Positions 44,255 to 56,950 of a stretch of DNA of 64,000 nt are shown here, piece by piece (the stretch's first letter is position 1; every line of letters starts with the position of its first letter). The notes beneath the pieces were generated by a model that did not search any database, was not told where the DNA came from, and worked only from the letters and a program-made list of their open reading frames with translations. The stretch is taken from assembly GCA_032191485.1 (NCBI GenBank), contig JAVDOI010000205.1, positions 56,001-120,000 of the forward strand. The letters are read 5' to 3'. This DNA is from Leptoclinus maculatus. Its lineage: Eukaryota; Chordata; Actinopteri; Perciformes; Stichaeidae. The position numbers were made by a program, and so were the translations under genes.

Positions 44255-46465
44255 AGGCGTGGGCGGCGTGACACATCCACTATATATATATATATTATAT
44301 AAATATATATATATATATACACTCACACATTCCAGCTCCGGAAATAAAACGACGCACGCCGTGCCGCACAGCTCCACAGGCCACAAAGCAAACAAAGCTG
44401 CTACATTTACACATATTGTCAGTGCCAAGCTGTATATTTAGATCATTAAGAATAACTGCGTCAGTCACAGAGGAAACACAGGGAAGTTGGTCATCAGAGG
44501 AAAGGCTGCTGGGATACCTGCTGCAGCTCTGAGGAAGGTTAATGGGCTGAGCTCAAAGACCTCGGGGTCTGAACCCAGCAGGCCTTCATGAGGAGCAGAG
44601 AACACAGCTCCGCCTGACTACCAGTCTGGACTCATGTTTCACTCTGGCTGATGATTGTGAAGCTGAACATAAAGAAATGAATAATCAAATGAAAAACATA
44701 CATGATATTAGAAGGTCTGACTGTAAAAAGGCTCAGCTCCCGGCAGCATCTCCTCCTCCAGGAGCAGAGTTTCTCCTCTCTGCTGGAGATACAAGACGTA
44801 TTGCTGGACCCGCTGGAGGGAAGGGGAGCACAGGAGAACCAGGACTGAGAGGGGCAGACTGTCAGAACCTGCTGCAGTGGAATGAGAGGTTTTCTAAAGG
44901 GAGTCTGGTGAAACACGACCACTTTAGTCCACAGGGGGCGCCAGAACCAACACAACATGAAGGTTCCTCGTAGTAACTTGAAGTAGTCGAGTCATTTTTC
45001 TTTTGCACAATTATATCAGTTTATGAAAACACTTGACTTGCATAAAGATATTGTATGTTTTTTCTTTTATATATATATATATATATATATAGATGCACCT
45101 TAATGTTAGATGTCTTTAGTTCAGGTCTATCTTCCTGTAAACTTTGAGCAGCATTGAGAGCTCCTCGACTCAGATTCCTTCAGCGTGTTCACATACTTGG
45201 CCTCTAAAGCTGACGACTTGTCTTCTGTCCAGGACGACGACGCCAAAATCAGATTTTTCAATTTGATCTTGTGCGTGTGATGCAACACGCCGAGCGACTC
45301 CTTTAGGGCTCCGTGAGCTGCAGCACTTGAAAGAAGAGAAACAGATGCAGTGATTTATTTCATCAGACAGCTCTGCATGAGTTCACTGTCTGACCTGAAA
45401 ACTGCAGCATTAAACTCAACCGGTCCACATTTAACTATCGGTCCCCGGTGGGAAAGAGGGAGAGGGGGTATAATTGGAGGGACCTCCACGCTGCCAAACA
45501 TGTCAACATGCCCGTTAAAGAGCCAGATGGCTGGGCTTTGATCCGGATTCATGTGCCTCACCTTCCCTGATTGTCTCAGAGACTGGCGTCGCTGGTTTCC
45601 AGCCTGCCGGCCTGAATCTTCTTCATCCACCCTCCTCTTCGCCTTCAGCATCCACCCGTCATTCCTTCACAATGTGCTCTCAAGAGAAGACAAATAAATA
45701 TCACGAAGGGTTTAAGGACAGAAGACAAAAGACAGGAAAAAAACGGTGCTAACTTTTTTTCCCCCTGATTAGCGACCAGGCTAACTAGCTTACTAACAGG
45801 AAGAATGGGAAAATAATATTAATATTCTGACCTCTGATCATTAAAACATGATTCTCCACATTGATCTTTTCACACCGTATAAATAGCATCATTTTATTAT
45901 GTGAAACCACAGCATTTAGCACTTTTGTAAAACAGCGTAATCAATATTTATATATTTTTAGATTTAACTTTCAGTGTTTCAGTTTGTTGAGAATTTTCTT
46001 TTAGACATCACTACTAACTAAAACTGAAACAGATAACGTGAATACGCCATAACTAGCCATTAGGAAGCTAGCTAACTTGTGGCTGGCTAGAGCTAGCATG
46101 TTTTCCTGCTAGCTGCCATGTAACCAGCTAGCTCTACAGCTAATAATATAGAAATAGTAATTCACCTGCTATATCTCTGTAAATAGATCTTTTCACCAAA
46201 ACTCCTTTCAGATTTACTTAACTTTTCAGGCTCATATGTGCCAAGAGTTAATGCTAAAGCTAGCATGCTAATGCATGTTCAGTTAGCATGTTTAAAGGCT
46301 ATTTAAAAACAGAACAGGAAGTCAACACGGGAGATAATCAAAGTCATTAGAATTCATCTTTACATGAACATTTATAATCCGTTTTGATGTTTCACTCAAA
46401 TGTTTGACCCACATTTCTGTTTGTAGTCTGAGATTCCACTGTTAAATGCTTTGATTGTGAAATAT

Positions 46466-46468
<3 letters not shown>
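44255..46468. other. No gene established; AT tracts and candidate regulatory stretch
   Basis: An AT microsatellite lies at about 44280-44322 and a second at 45068-45092. About 44730-44860 reads a short Gly-X-Y run (GPAGGKGSTGEPGLRGA), probably chance or repeat-derived because GGGGGCGCCAGAAC nearby resembles dispersed repeats. About 45320-45660 is evenly composed unique sequence with opposite-strand open frames and could be a conserved element. About 46040-46290 is rich in AGCTAGC words with local inverted repeats. Confidence 0.4.

Positions 46469-46518
<50 letters not shown>
46469..46518. repeat. (GT)n microsatellite
   Basis: A pure TG run of about 25 dinucleotides. Confidence 0.97.
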
Positions 46519-46519
<1 letters not shown>

Positions 46520-47939
46520 CACTGGGGCTCTTATTTCATTCCTCAGTGTTTGGGTTGTGTTTTGTGTTTTTTGGGGCGTCTCCGCCAGCTTCACCCTCCA
46601 GATTAAACACAAAGACATAAAGAACTCCACCTCCTCCGTCATTTGCCATCTCAATTTGTTTTGAGGCCACTAAAACATTTCTGTTGGTTTGCCTCAGTGA
46701 AGCTGTTAACACACAGCACATTTTTACATGCTGCCATTAAAAGCCACACTCTTTTATTTTTAGCATGTCTCCGTGACTTTGGATTGAGAGCTTCAGAGAC
46801 GACTGCCAAAGGTCCACTGGAGCCAAATCCTGCAGGACAACCGCCCCCACCCTCCAGCTCCACAATGTCATTATGAGAAAATGCTGAAACTTAAAGTAGA
46901 CGTTGGTTTTGTTCATCAGCTGGCAGAGCGCCGACGCCCCAACAGATCCACCAACCAAAACCCCAAAGAAAACCCCCCAACCCTCCACCCAGGACCATCA
47001 TCTGACACCCACACTGGGATCCAGAGTCTCAGTCTCATCTGTGGTCAGAGGGAACCACAGAGGGTTTGAACCGTCTAACACTCAAGATAAACAGTCGACT
47101 GAAGTCTCACATTAACGAGTCCAAAGACACACTTTTAAAAATGTTAAATCTTTTATTAAATCATGTTTCATGTTTCAGATGAACGAACGTTCAGAAAAAT
47201 GTCTTTATGATCCAAAAAGAGTGCAACATTAGTCTGTGTGGGAAAAATACTAATATTATAAGTAATATTATAGACACTGTGTGTATATTTAACAGTGTCG
47301 GCTACATGTACTTTCATACATATATTGACATATTTTTAAGATTGTAACAACATAAAATGTTATTTGTTCCACTTCCTGTGTTTTCATACCGGTTTACTGT
47401 GCTTGTCGTTTGTTAATGTAATTGTAATAATTAATATATCCATGAAAGATGATTCGTGTAATTATTAAGAGACGAATATGAAACTATTCGATAATTTCTC
47501 CACCAAATTTAAAACAAAAAGTACTCTAATCAAAGTATCAGAAAATAAAGAAACTCATATCCCTAGTTTTCTTTTCTTTAGACCAAATGATAAATTAATA
47601 AAATAATCTGCAGATTAATCGATCATTTAAATAATCAATACATACCTAATCAGTAGCAAAGTAAACTTCAGGTATCAAAAGTAAAAGTATTCATTAAATC
47701 AGCCGAGTGGCCCAGTATAGTATATTTTATAATTGTATTTTCCTTCATGATGTATTCAGTAATGTTTTATCTGTTCAGTCTGTAAACGCATCATGTTTTA
47801 GAAGTTGATCAAATGTTAATATTGATCCAAAGTGATCAGTAACTCCAGCTGTCAGATAAATGTAGAAATGTAAAAAGTACAATTTCCAACTGTAGAAACA
47901 CTCGAAGTTCTTAACTGTACTAAAGTACATATACAATAT
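46519..47939. other. No gene seen; candidate regulatory stretch at its start
   Basis: About 46520-46880 has mixed composition with AGATTAAACACAAAGAC, TTGCCATCTCAATTTG and CATTAAAAGCC words. Several overlapping short frames on both strands lack domains. From 47130 on the sequence is AT-rich and featureless. Confidence 0.4.
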
Positions 47940-48955
47940 CAGTGGTGGGCCTTCAGTGCTGTCCTACTACAGTTGAACCTCCTCATGACGCCACAGCTAC
48001 GGTTATTATTAACACCTACAAATACACCAACTGCAGAGATCAGATACATGAATACGAGCTGCGTAATGAACGGACAATGCATTAAAAAACCTGCGGAGCT
48101 ATAACACGTATTCATCCACACACTGAAGAGCACGGGCCATTCAAATGTTATTCACATCAGAGGGAACAATATTAAATAGACAAATGAACACAGTAGTAAC
48201 GCTACGATCACTACTTCCAGGAAATACACCAAACCTTAATTCTTGTTAGTGACGGATTTATTCGTTGATTTAATCTCATTGTTATGCGCAAAGTTCAATA
48301 ATGAATTCAAAAGTAGTGTATTGCGCACTTTTATTTTAAAGTACTGCTATATGAACAAAAGGTCAATAACATTTGGTTTGTAAACACTTTAAACACATCA
48401 GGTTCTCTTTAACAGCAGTATTCCCTTTACACAGTAGCAGTTATAACACAGTTATAATGATTCTGATAATAGATATTCAGCCGGTGTTCATAACTTTATC
48501 TTCATGTGTAAGAGATGATATTTAAATATAAACCTTGAACACTGTAAACCTATCTACGTCATGTTTTTATGTTTGTTAAATTATCAGTAGTGATAACTAA
48601 ATGATATGATTATTATACATATTACAAACAAAAACACTTTAAAAACTCTAAAAAAATAATTTAAATGAATCATTTATTTTTTTATTTTTTTGGTATTTTG
48701 GTCAGACACATATTTAACGCTGATTACCGTAATATGTGTGGTATTTGTTCTAAATGTACGTTGGTACATAGAGGGTGATAAGAAGCTGTACATGGAGGGA
48801 CTTAGGACCCAGGGGAGTGCAGGTGAAGCATGGAACCTGTAGTCTGCACCGTGTCAGTAAGCTGCACGAGGACGTTATGCTAATGAAGAGTTGAGTTAAG
48901 AGCAGTTTGTTCTCTTGTGTTCATATGTTCATTTAAAAACACAACAATATGTATT
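47940..48955. other. hAT-like left terminus and unique sequence
   Basis: CAGTGGTGGGCCTTCAGTGC at 47940 resembles the hAT ends at 10.88 and 13.67 kb for its first 12 bases, then diverges. No right end or target duplication was found. The rest shows nothing recognisable. Confidence 0.4.
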
Positions 48956-48998
48956 TGGATATTGTCACGTTTGATCCTGTAACGAGACAATCGCGAGC

Positions 48999-49045
<47 letters not shown>

Positions 49046-49270
49046 ACAGGAGGGACCGACGGTGACGGAGTGAAGGGGGTTCCGGACCGGGCGTGTCACC
49101 CGGGGGGGGGGGGGGGGGAGCGGCAGCAGCAGCAGGAAGAGACAGCTGTTCACCGCTCGCTGCAGTTCTTGTGTTAAAAATGTCCGCTTAATAATAAAAA
49201 AAAAAACTGCGTTAACGCGCGATAAAATAATTGACGGCGTTAATGAATGAATGCGTTGCCCAGCACTAAC
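48956..49270 (-). mobile_element. Possible DNA-transposon end fragment with (GT)n and G run
   Basis: The minus strand starts TAGTGCTGGGCAACGCATTC followed by ATTAACGCCGTCAATTATTT and GCGCGTTAACGC, wording typical of the terminus of a common fish hAT-like group. A (GT)n run (about 49001-49042) and a G run (about 49102-49117) lie inside. The other end is not visible. Confidence 0.45.
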
Positions 49271-50158
49271 TAATACAATACACAAGTACTTCCTGTCTCT
49301 GGTGTCCAGTTTGTTCCTTGAATGTACTTTTGGATTTGACCACGAAACTTGTTCTGAATTAAAATATGTCCGGAGACAATCGTCCATTTATTGATGAGAA
49401 AACCACAAACAAGGAGTCCGTCTGTAAAAGTACTCGAGACTCGAGCACTTTGAGTGACTCATGGAAACCAGAGCATGATGGGAAAATAACACACAACAAA
49501 GGGAGTAATTCACAATAGAAAGAGGGGAAAAGAAAGAAAACTCACAACAGATGGAGGCTGTAATCAATACAGCAGCTTCACATCTGCTTCAGGCTGCTGG
49601 ATGGAAGCATCTTTCCATCTGAGTGACCGTGAGGAAAACCAGACGTCAGCACTTTTTAGGGAGGTTCTCTTCTCTGTGAGAAACTTTGTCCGTTTACTGA
49701 TAAACTCGGTGATCAATAAACTAAATCTACTGCAGACAGGAAAGGAGTACGTTAGTGTGAGAAGGTTTCAGCAATAATTACATGAAAATATTTAAATTAG
49801 AAGCAGGTCATGGGACCAGAAGACTCAACCTGAAACAGACCCATGGAAAATCTACACAAGCTGGCAATAATAAATCATTTATACATAAAAAACAAAGACG
49901 AGACATAACCACGACAAAGATGAATCCCTTACTCTCTTTAAGTTCATAATGATGTAAGTATTACAGAATATTAAGGGAATACTTTGTAACTTATGAAGGA
50001 TAAAATTAATGAATACAAATACTTTCTAGTTAAAGTACTTTTTTCAGAATATTATATATTATTAGGAAGTTTGGATAAAGAAAAGCCTCTTTTGAACAAA
50101 TACTTTGTCTTTTATTCCCAAAGTCGGATGAGAAAACATCGGTTTCAAAAGTATCATA
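49271..50158. other. No gene seen; unique sequence
   Basis: Nothing recognised. Confidence 0.45.
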
Positions 50159-50903
50159 AGTGGACGTCGTCATGGTAACGTCTCTCATTGGTTTGTGGAC
50201 GTTTTGAAGCTTTGAGTTTGGAGATTTCGCCGTATTCCAAAATGGAGACATCTTGTTTTTTTTGCAACCAGTGAACAGGAAGTTACCATATTAGGACTGA
50301 GGAGAAGTGACGTAGAGACGCCATTTCCGTCTCTGGTAGAGACCTGTCAATCACTGTGTAGCCCCGCCCTAAAGCATCCCCTGCTTTATGGTCTATTAGA
50401 GAGCTGTCAATCACTGTGTAGCCCCGCCCTAAAGCATCCCCTGCTTTATGGTCTATTAGAGAGCTGTCAATCACTGTGTAGCCCCGTCCTAAAGCATCCC
50501 CTGCTTTATGGTCTATTAGAGACCTGTCAATCACTGTGTAGCCCCGCCCTAAAGCATCCCCTGCTTTATGGTCTATTAGAGACCTGTCAATCACTGTGTA
50601 GCCCCGCCCTAAAGCATCCCCTGCTTTATGGTCTATTAGAGACCTGTCAATCACTGTGTAGCCCCGCCCTAAAGCATCCCCTGCTTTATGGTCTGTTTGA
50701 CTCTAAATGGACCATCATGTACTAAATGAACATCATGCTGTATTGAAGAAGACTTGAAACTAGAGATTGAGACCATAAACTCATGTTTACAATGTTTACT
50801 GAGGTAATAAATCAAGAGAGAAGTAGAGTCATTTTCTCATAGACTTCTATAGAACCAGAGGAGTCGCCCCCTGGTGGACACTAGAGAGAATGCAGCTTTA
50901 ACA
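50159..50903 (-). mobile_element. Dispersed family A, copy 3 (six 60-bp modules)
   Basis: Reverse orientation. The far end reads GTGGACGTCGTCATGG, TTGTGGACGTTTTGAAGC and CCAGTGAACAGGAAGT. Six tandem 60-bp modules then occupy about 50335-50694, followed by the core ending in CACTAGAGAGAATGCAGC. The modules differ by single bases (GACCTG/GAGCTG, CCGCCC/CCGTCC). Sixty bases are 20 codons, so a 123-codon minus frame (50283-50654) results; I regard it as an artefact. Confidence 0.9.
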
Positions 50904-51860
50904 CATGAAGAACTGACTTCAGTCTTTAGAACCGGAGCTTGTGGTCCGGGTAAAACTGAAAACAAAGCTTCTTTTTAGAAACTTCTTCACATCCCCAGAT
51001 CTTTATAAGTGTGATGTCATTATTACAGATATTGGGCTAAAATACAAGGATAATAAAAGTGTGTAAATATCCTTTAAGCTAGATCTGATGAGGGGAACTT
51101 ACTGTATACTAATACCTTTAGTAGGCAGCAGGTTAGCGTCTGTTTGAACCATCAGTGCCCTCCACTCGTTACCTAATGATTCCTTAGACAGATGGAGAAC
51201 CAATGACCAAGCTTCCTTCCTCTTCACTGACCTTCCTCACGACATTCTAAAACAATTTACAACCACCAGAGTCACAACAAGGCAGTGTGTAACTACTCTC
51301 ACGTATCTATTACAGCATGGTATTATCACTGACCCATGTGAAGAAGAAAACCCAAATAAATATGTAAAAGTAATGCACATGGATCGGTTCTTCATGTGTC
51401 TCTGATAACCGACACCGAGTCCCTCCGGTCGGTCTGAGTGAGAATCCATATTGTTTTTCTGGAGAGACGCTACATAACGACAGTTAAATTAATACACGTG
51501 GGGAAATATCTGGAATCTGCTGCTGAAAGTCAAATGAAGGAAGTATCAAGAGGAGTTTGGTTCAGTAAATCACTCCCTTATAATAAATAGCTTCAGTCTG
51601 AACACACTCGGACACATTTACTGTCCTGGAGCTGGAAGGAAATAATATCTGCATGTCCGAAGGATCAGAGGAGACGAACAATGGGAACTTTTTATGTTAA
51701 CATGCTGTTCGTTAGCATCCACACTGGTTCTGTTGTCAAGTGGAAAACTACAAGAATCCACGTTTCTGCTCTGGTTCATGCACTTAGATGCTTGTTTGGA
51801 AAAGGTGATGTACTTATGACTTCTGGTGATTAGTAGTTCTCTTGAATACCTATGTTGAAT
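50904..51860. other. No gene seen; unique sequence
   Basis: Nothing recognised. Confidence 0.45.
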
Positions 51861-51921
51861 ACACTTACTGTAAGTCGCTTTGGATAAAAGCGTCTGCTAA
51901 ATGACTGTAATGTAACGTAAT
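51861..51921 (+). mobile_element. LINE/SINE 3'-tail fragment
   Basis: TAAGTCGCTTTGGATAAAAG followed by CGTCTGCTAAATGAC and TGTAATGTAACG is the familiar 3' tail with short TGTAA-type repeats shared by fish L2-like LINEs and their SINEs. No tRNA-like promoter is seen upstream, so only the tail is called. Confidence 0.7.
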
Positions 51922-52344
51922 GCTGACGTAGTTGTAGGCCAGCTAGCCGGCTCTGACACGTCAAAGAATACGCCCAACATGTCAAACTAAAGATCTGATT
52001 GGTTGAACACTATGACAATCAACAATATCGTCCCCATTCACTTAAACTGCACATGGATTCACTTGTGAGTCTGCAGGCCTCGGGCCTCTCTTCTACCTAG
52101 AGACACAGAGGTGAAATCTGATTGGATAAAAGCTCTACTTAAAACAAGCTGCACTGGAAGCAGAGCAACTGAGGAAGACAGTAGCTGTGCAATGAGAACA
52201 TAAGATAATGGGAAACATATTTTCATAAATTATAATACATGTAGTGTATTTAAGAAAAAATATTAAATTATAAAATAGATATAACTTTGTGATTCTGTTT
52301 AGGCCAGCAGAGAAGGCTTTGCAGGCCCTGACGGCCCACCACTG
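51922..52344 (-). mobile_element. hAT non-autonomous copy, 3'-truncated
   Basis: The minus strand begins CAGTGGTGGGCCGTCAGGG (at 52344) and matches the 5' region of the copies at 10.88 and 13.67 kb through TTGACATGTTGGGCGTATTC. It stops near TGCTGACGTAGTTG, directly against the LINE/SINE tail. The right terminus and any transposase sequence are missing. Confidence 0.85.
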
Positions 52345-52479
52345 GTGACACCTGAAAGACACGATTAATGTATGGAATCAAAAGAAATAAGGAAGAGAGG
52401 AAGGAAACGAGGAGAGGAGGAAGCAACTGATGAAAACAGAATAAATAAACATAGAGAATGATATAAGGAAAGACCCCTA

Positions 52480-52865
52480 AAAACAATCGGTTAGGTTTAG
52501 GCAACAAAACTCCTCGGTTAAGGTTAGAAAAAAGATCGTAGATCATGGTTTATGTTATGATAGTAACGACGTAATGTAACAACGTAACAATGCAACACAA
52601 TAACGTAACGCAACAACGTAACGCAACAACGTAACGCAACAACGTAACGCAACAACGTAACGCAACAACGTAACGCAACAACGTAACGCAACAACGTAAC
52701 GCAACAACGTAACGCAACAACGTAACGCAACAACGTAACGCAACAACGTAACGCAACAACGTAACGCAACAACGTAACGCAACAACGTAACGCAACAACG
52801 TATCAACCAAACATAACAACGTAACAAATAACAATAATGTAACATTGTAACAAGAGCAAATTAAC
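52480..52865. repeat. Family C repeat with 13-bp AACGCAACAACGT array, copy 2
   Basis: The leader GGTTTAGGCAACAAAACTCC and TCGGTTAAGGTTAG is followed by a 13-bp unit CAACAACGTAACG repeated about 16 times. It matches 11.97-12.32 kb in order and wording, differing by GCAAC for GAAAC in the unit. Frames on the minus strand across it are artefacts. Confidence 0.9.
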
Positions 52866-55802
52866 ACCCTTAAGTCACGTTACTTGCTAGTTTTACTCGT
52901 TGTTATACACATGACCTTTAATGACGATCACTCTGACTGAATGCAAAAAAAACATTCAACTTATCTGTGTTTTGTAGAAACAACATTTCCTGGAGACTGG
53001 GCTGTGTCTTTAATATTTGTATCAAACATTTATCTTGTCAAGTATGAAATGCAAACTAAAAGGTTTCCCTCTTAAAAGTGTAGAAAAGCACCAGATGATG
53101 ATATTCTGAACAGTGAATCTTGACAACACAAAGTGAGGACGAGACAGAGTCTGTTATTCTCTGCTTTATTGCAGGATTTTCCCAGCATGCATTACCCTCA
53201 TGAGGAGTTGTGGGGATTTCTCTGCATTTGGCTGCAGAGGCCTCCTGTCAACACGCCCCGTCAACAAAGCTCTGTTTCCATGGAGACGCCCAAATATGGG
53301 AAAAGAAACGCAAGCGGCCGAGGCCGAGTTTGATTTAGTTCTACTCTGGAGTGAATCGTATGAAGGAGTCGATACTTTAAACATGTCAGATACACTTCAA
53401 CAAAAGGAGATCATCAAGTGGAACTGTGTGGATTCATCACGTCAATCATCAGCTCAAGTACTAAAGGACACATTAAGTACTTGTACTACACTAGAGTATT
53501 TTCTAACTAATGGTTCTACTTACTACCTGAAATGAAGAGTGATGTTGTATCACCTTCATCCCCTGAAGGTTAACCCCTCCTCCTCCTCTTCCTCCTCCTC
53601 TTCTTCAGCTCTGATGACGATGAAGCGACAGAAACACGTTTCTGGTTTCCCCCTTTTCATGGACATGTTGTTGAGTTTATAGATGTGTTTTTTATTAAAT
53701 AAAAGCCAGCAAACCACTTCAGAGACGAAGAGGATTTACAACATGAGGGTCTTCAGTCTGAACTGGATCCACAAAGACCTCCAACATGGAGGTTGTGTTT
53801 CTGATTATCATGTGATAGATGAGAGCAGAGACGGATCATATGACCCCTCCCCCCATCAAAGGGCTCTAGTTTCTGTTTACAGGTCGTGAGCATGAAGAGC
53901 TCACTTTGGTTTCAGGTGCTGACCATCAACCACCAGGTCTACAGGAAGTCTGGTTTCAGTCCGTCCCCCTTTAGTCTGTCACACATACTGTATATATTAT
54001 TTATGTTGTACACTGTTACTGTAGTTCTTTATTGATTGTCATGTAGTTTTGAAGATCATATTCACATTTTGTACAACTAACAATAACTTTGGGACAATTT
54101 TAAGGTCAAACTTTAAACACGTTAAAGACTCCGACACTAAGTCAATAACCCAGTAAACTTATTAAGATGTGTATGTGTGTATGTAAACATGACATATTCA
54201 TGTTGATAGATTATGAGCTATATGTGACCTTTATTAAACCATTTTAAGACCTTTGTGTCGAGGAACAAGTGATCTGGTTTTAGTGCCGATCCAGGTGTCT
54301 CGGTCCATCATCAGGTCTAGTTTGGTCCTAAGTAACCAGAGAGACTCATGGTGGTCCAGGTTTAGACATCGATCAGTGAAAGTTGACTAAACGTGGCTAA
54401 AAACTGTCAGAAAAGTCCAAAGATTTGCTTTGAAGATGAATCTTAATCAGTAATAAATGTCATTCACCACATTTTGTACGTTATTAACGAATTATTAAAT
54501 ATGAAATGTCTCAAAATGTTCAAACTTTTCTGCATTAATGAACTCAGTTAATCCAATTGTTCCCAGAGTCAGAAGCTTTGTGTTATTCAGATCCTCAGAG
54601 GTCTGCTGGTGCTTCAGGAGGACTTTGGTGGATCTTTGTCTCTGAGGTGACGAACGTCTTCCACAGAGGACTTCATCATCACAGTCTCGTGTTGTTCTTT
54701 AGATGCCACCAGACCGCCGTCTGCCTCGCTCTCTTTTTACTGTGCGGTCGAGTAACTCGACACCAGAGCTAATAAGTGGAGCTGTACAGTAGCACCTTCT
54801 GTCAGTTTACTGCTGCACCACATCCAGATGTTTGGATTCATACAGACTCACATTCTGTCAACATTATTATAAAGTCATAAACAAGAGAGCGGCTCCTGAA
54901 CACGAGGTTCCTTTATGAGTGAAATGAAGGAACATGTGTACACAAAAGTACTGATGAAGAAGAGCGTCTGCAGTACTTTGATGTTTTCAGATCAGTTTTA
55001 AAGGATTTTACTGATGTTTTATTGTTATTTCAGTAAAAATAAACTTATATTAGTTTATTAAATTAGAACAGTAAAATGTTCACAAATTACTGACAGTGAA
55101 GTAGAAAAGTGTCGTTTGTTGTTCTGTACAACAGAACAACATGAAACCAGTATCACAACCTGGAGAAGTGAAAACCTAAATATCTACAATTCTGTTGAGG
55201 AAGATCATTTAATAGGACTGAAAGCTCCAGAAGAGCCTCCTGATGGACCGAACTATTCTAACGTTACTGTACTATACTATAGATCAATATGTCCCTCTCA
55301 GTCTCTTAAAGTGTAAATACTGTAAAGTGTCATGAAGACCAGGAGTAAAGGTACTTTATTCCTTACTCAGATATGAGGTCAGCACTTCTTCTCTCATCTC
55401 TTCTGGACCATCAACCTGAAGACGTGAGTCTGAACTTCAGCAGTTTTCTGTGAGGAGACGAGTGGAAGGAAAGGAAACGAAGGAAAAGGAGGTTAAAATA
55501 GGACTCCATACTGATTATTATTATTATGGAGGAGGAGGACAAAGAGGAAGAGGAGGAAGAAGAGTGTTCATCTTCCTCCCTCAGTCACCTCCTCCCTTCA
55601 CATCCAGACGGACGCTGGAGAAGAAGTAAACTCAGAGCGAGCTAACGGGCCTGATGTGTAGAATAAGAGGAAGAAAACGTGAACTCTTTCTGAAGGGACA
55701 AGGTTAGAAGAATGTTTGATGTTCTCTTTTTGAGAGAAAATGTGAGCAGATGATCGGCTCATTGATCAGGTCTACGAGACTGGATAGAAGAAGTGAACGT
55801 AG
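52866..55802. other. No gene established; unique sequence with a candidate regulatory stretch
   Basis: About 53150-53345 holds GTTTCCATGGAGAC (53274-53287, X-box-like palindrome) two bases before CCAAATATGG (53290-53299, a consensus CArG box), within an open frame of 111 codons (53200-53535) that has no recognised domain. About 53575-53606 and 55530-55560 are pyrimidine- and purine-rich tracts. Other short frames are unremarkable. Confidence 0.4.
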
Positions 55803-55888
55803 TCAAAGCATACCCTGCTTTATGGTGTGGTAGAGACCTGTGTATATATATATATATATATACTTATATATATATATATATATACTTA
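55803..55888. repeat. Family A module fragment joined to (AT)n
   Basis: GCATACCCTGCTTTATGGT and GGTAGAGACCTGTG match part of the 60-bp module of family A (minus orientation). The match stops at an AT microsatellite broken by two TATACTTATATA words. Confidence 0.65.
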
Positions 55889-56574
55889 TATATGAGTGTC
55901 GGCGTGTCTCCTCGGTTTCTTCCCCTGATCAGTGATGTGATGTAACTCCCTGGAGTCACTTTGTTACTTGAGTAATTGTACAAAGAGTCCGTTAGTCATC
56001 ATCTCATCTGGAGCAGCCGGCAGCCAATCAGAGGCCGAGGTTCCTCGGCGAGGCTCCGCCCCTCAGGGAGACGTTTCGCTCCACATCCAAAAACAAGCGC
56101 TCACTTTTTCCCCAAAAAAACTTAAAGCTAACATAATTATTGAGAGGTTGAGAGGCGGACACATGCCAGGCTCTACAGACTGTACAGTGGAAAAGCTTAA
56201 TGACACCTTGATTCAGGGTCGGACTCTGAGGATGTGACCCCCCCCCCCCCACACCAGACTGTAAACAACAACCTGCCAACGTCTACCTGGACCAGAGAGC
56301 TGCTGCTGTGAAGATCAACAGGCTTAATGACACCTTTATTAGTCACCTGGTGGTAAAAGTTCTCCTCACTGAGCTCTGGAAACTGTGGATCACTGAGGCC
56401 GTGGACGAGGCTGTGTTTGTATACCAGAGGGGGGCTCTCAGGTAGATTCATAACACTGAGCATATGTGGAGCTGTGTTACATCATGATGTAAATACAACG
56501 TTCCACAAACCTTCATCAACTTCATCATCCTCTTCTTCATGCGTTCATTTTAATTAAGTCGATGCTTCACGTGT
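55889..56574. other. No gene seen; candidate regulatory stretch with a repeated 14-mer
   Basis: About 55965-56235 has mixed composition. CTTAATGACACCTT occurs at about 56197 and again at about 56323, each in different context and followed by GATTCAG or TATTAG. A C run of about 14 lies at 56238-56251. Confidence 0.4.
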
Positions 56575-56950
56575 TGAAGCTGCATTCTCTCTAGTGTCCA
56601 CCAGGGGGCGACTCCTCTGGTTCTATAGAAGTCTATAGAAAATGACTCTACTTCTCTCTTGATTTATTACCTCAGTAAACATTGTAAACATGAGTTTATG
56701 GTCTCAATCTCTAGTTTCAAGTCTTCTTCAATACAGCATGATGTTCATTTAGTACATTATGGTCCATTTAGAGTCAAACAGACCATAAAGCAGGGGATGC
56801 TTTAGGGGCGGGGCTACACAGTGATTGACATGGCGACACCAGAGACGTATACGGCGTCTCTACGTCACTCCTCCTCAGTCCATATATGGTCACTTCCTGT
56901 TCACTGGTTGCAAAACAAAACAACATGGCAATGGTGAAAATGCCGAATAT
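56575..56950 (+). mobile_element. Dispersed family A, copy 4 (one module)
   Basis: Starts GAAGCTGCATTCTCTCTAG, has one 60-bp module, then the far part GCGTCTCTACGTCACTCCTC and CACTTCCTGTTCACTGG, which is missing from copies 1 and 2. Confidence 0.88.

Noticed and set aside
44730..44860. Collagen exon (Gly-X-Y run)
   Set aside because: Only about six triplets in purine-rich DNA, no flanking splice sites, and nearby wording resembles dispersed repeats.
50283..50654. 123-codon repeat protein
   Set aside because: It is the 60-bp module of dispersed family A read in a stop-free frame.
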